A stretch of 64,000 bases of DNA, taken from Haladaptatus litoreus. GTDB lineage: Archaea; Halobacteriota; Halobacteria; Halobacteriales; Haladaptataceae. This document shows positions 62,388 to 64,000 of this stretch, piece after piece (position 1 is the stretch's first letter; each line of letters opens with the position of its first letter). The translations under genes and the position numbers were made by a program. Below the pieces are notes generated by a model, which worked only from the letters and a program-made list of their open reading frames with translations, was not told where the DNA came from and searched no databases. The DNA is taken from NCBI RefSeq assembly GCF_900156425.1, contig NZ_FTNO01000001.1, positions 1,736,001 through 1,800,000 on the forward strand, given 5' to 3'.

Positions 62388-64000
62388 TCAGTCGGTGTTG
62401 GGAGAGAGTCCGTACTCGTCCATGCGAATGCGCCAGAACTCCGTGTAGGCCTCCTTTTTGGGGTCTTCTCGAACCGTGCTTTCCCCGCTGTCCACACGGT
62501 CTAGTTTGAGGTCTACTTCCTCCAACAGTCGTTCGCCCACGTCGTCGCTGACGACGCCGGAACGCATCGCATCCATGATTGCACTCTTTTCTTCTTTTAG
62601 CACGCGGCGTTCCCCGACGAGGAGTTCTTCTTGGCGCAAGTCCGGGTTGTCCGTGAGAAGTTGGGAAATTGCGGCGTTCAGGTCGTCTTTTTCCTGTTCA
62701 TACTCGCCACGGAAATCCTCGTACACATCGCTGGGAAGTTCACCTTTCCGATGCAATCGCTTCGCGGCATTGAGCGCGGAATCCACTGCGCGCGCACGCC
62801 CAAGGAGGAGTTCGTACAGTTCCTTTGATTCACTCCGAGTGATGACGCCGAGTCGGTCGAGCAATCTACCCATGGTAAGTCCTTGCACGACGAGGCTGAA
62901 TGCCGCGACGCCGAACACTATCGCGCGCAGTTGGGTGACACGGGGGAAATCCGGAGGGAGACCGAGCACCAGCGCGATTGGAATCGAGGCGTGAAGTCCG
63001 CCCCAAACCATCACGTGCTGATACGAGAACGGCACCGTCCGACTACTGAACCGGTTGACGAGGCCGGTAATCGGGTAGACGATGAGCGCCCGAACCGCCA
63101 GCGTTAGCACGATGGCGATGACGATTATCTGCCAGTTGTTGAGCATCTGTGCGATAGGCGTTTTCGCGCCGATGAGGACGAATATGAGCGTGTTGACGAG
63201 GAAGGCTGCCGTCTCCCACGTGTTGAAGACCGAAATTTTCGTCTGCGGACTCATCGCATACTCCGCGCCGCGGTTGCCGATGAACAGACCTGCGGCGACG
63301 GTAGCGATAACCCCGCTGACGTGCAGGTAGTGTTCCGCCAGCAGGAAACTGCCGTAGGCGAGGATAAGCGTGAGGACGATTTCGGTCATATGCTCGTCCA
63401 GATTGACCATGATGCGGTAGATGAGATAGCCAGCGGCGAGACCGACCAGTAGGCCGCCGAGGCTGGCGACGACGATTTCGACACCCGCATCCGCGATAAC
63501 CGTCGGCGAGATACTTTCAGACTCATTTACCAGCACGAACAGCGTCGAGAAGATGACGACGCCGACACCGTCGTTGAGCAGGCTTTCACCTTCGACCAGC
63601 ACGGACAGTCGCTCCGGCGCGCCGAGTTCCTCGAACAGCGCGAGAACCGAAACCGGGTCGGTCGGAAGCACCATCGCGGCGAGCAACAGGGCGAGCAAAA
63701 GTGGATAGTCGAAGGCGTAGCTTCCGACCCACCCCAGAATGACGACAGAGAGAATCAGGCCGGGCACCGCGAGTGCCAACACGGGAACGATGTTCTCGCG
63801 GAAGCGCCCCAAGTCGGTCGTGGCCGCCCCTTCGAACAGAAGGGGCGGCAGGAGAACGAGTAGAATGAGGTCGTGTGAAAGAACGATATCGATGTCGAGA
63901 TTAAGAATCGAGACGCCGAGTCCGGCGAGAAGCAGGGCGATAGTGTACGGAAATCGCCCGATTTTGGCGACGAAGACGCCGACACCGCCTGCGATGATGA
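62388..64000 (-). CDS. NhaP-type Na+/H+ antiporter (5' end outside window)
   Basis: Open through the right edge, so the N-terminus lies beyond 64000. Visible 537 codons: IALLLAGLGVSILN, HDLILLVLLPPLLFEGAATTDLGRFRENIVPVLALAV, LVEGESLLNDGVGVVIFSTLFVLV with the NDG motif and PTDPVSVLALFEELG with the TDP motif, both CPA1/NhaP antiporter hallmarks. About 11 membrane helices are seen, then a cytosolic C-terminal region (about residue 375 to the end, KELYELLLGRARAVDSALNAAKRLHRKGELPSDVYEDFRGEYEQEKDDLNAAISQL) that is helical. A start inside (LGRFRENI) is a TTG and not the real start. Confidence 0.92.
   Translation of the reverse strand, partial: IIAGGVGVFVAKIGRFPYTIALLLAGLGVSILNLDIDIVLSHDLILLVLLPPLLFEGAATTDLGRFRENIVPVLALAVPGLILSVVILGWVGSYAFDYPLLLALLLAAMVLPTDPVSVLALFEELGAPERLSVLVEGESLLNDGVGVVIFSTLFVLVNESESISPTVIADAGVEIVVASLGGLLVGLAAGYLIYRIMVNLDEHMTEIVLTLILAYGSFLLAEHYLHVSGVIATVAAGLFIGNRGAEYAMSPQTKISVFNTWETAAFLVNTLIFVLIGAKTPIAQMLNNWQIIVIAIVLTLAVRALIVYPITGLVNRFSSRTVPFSYQHVMVWGGLHASIPIALVLGLPPDFPRVTQLRAIVFGVAAFSLVVQGLTMGRLLDRLGVITRSESKELYELLLGRARAVDSALNAAKRLHRKGELPSDVYEDFRGEYEQEKDDLNAAISQLLTDNPDLRQEELLVGERRVLKEEKSAIMDAMRSGVVSDDVGERLLEEVDLKLDRVDSGESTVREDPKKEAYTEFWRIRMDEYGLSPNTD

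Overview
The window is chromosomal DNA of a halophilic archaeon (class Halobacteria). The proteins are strongly acidic, many genes appear leaderless with an AT-rich TATA-like box about 25-30 nt upstream of the ATG, and there are two Bat-type HTH_10 regulators, a HalOD1 protein, dodecin, an amphi-Trp protein, a TbsP-like regulator, many tiny zinc-ribbon proteins and Tat rather than Sec signals on secreted proteins. I cannot fix the genus. There is no rRNA operon, CRISPR array, intact transposase or integrase.

Layout. 1-7.2 kb: a Dna2-like nuclease/helicase (-), repeat copy A, an amidohydrolase (-), an enoyl-CoA hydratase (-) diverging from a geranylgeranyl-reductase-like flavoprotein (+), then a gene-free stretch with a stable-RNA-type promoter and a well-folding candidate ncRNA. 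7.3-17.2 kb: Tat-exported PHB-depolymerase-like esterase, repeat copy B, hisD, an HTH_10 regulator, a HalOD1 protein, a class V aminotransferase (-), two tandem Gln-rich cysteine-bundle paralogues, three membrane proteins, dodecin and an IscA-like protein. 17.2-20.8 kb: repeat copy C, tRNA-Leu(CAA), an inositol-monophosphatase-like enzyme, an Lrp/AsnC regulator and a DUF63 membrane protein. 20.9-26.2 kb: a YcaO protein with a fused partner domain, a TbsP-like regulator, a 45-aa hydrophobic peptide gene and a CHAT-domain (caspase-like) protease. 26.2-33 kb: glyA, folD, a Tat-secreted glucosaminidase-like protein with two peptidoglycan-binding repeats, several haloarchaeal conserved genes and repeat copy D. 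33-48.2 kb: a second small ncRNA candidate, amphi-Trp and PadR proteins, AI-2E and MgtC/DUF4010 membrane proteins, a class III aminotransferase, MutY, an FMN reductase, thymidine kinase, a DHH/OB-fold RecJ-like protein and Elp3. 48.2-64 kb: aldehyde dehydrogenase, cupin, RIO-like kinase, acyl-CoA dehydrogenase, PduO-type cobalamin adenosyltransferase with a glutaredoxin, an NrnA-like DHH protein, a frameshifted Nudix gene, the glycine cleavage operon gcvT-gcvH-gcvPA-gcvPB, an AbrB-like protein and an NhaP-type antiporter cut by the right edge.

How the genes fit together. One-carbon metabolism is well represented: SHMT and FolD lie next to each other at 26-29 kb and the whole glycine cleavage system sits at 57-61 kb, with a class V aminotransferase of the serine/glyoxylate type elsewhere. 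Nucleic-acid maintenance genes (Dna2-like, MutY, DHH proteins, Elp3, Tdk) are scattered among them.

The accessory material deserves most attention: four copies of a roughly 290-375 bp palindromic element with shared terminal inverted repeats, two promoter-associated structured RNA candidates, the CHAT protease converging on a tiny membrane-peptide gene, the YcaO protein with no visible substrate, the diverging Cys-bundle pair, a peptidoglycan-directed secreted protein in an organism without murein, and two loci where a 1-nt shift breaks a reading frame.
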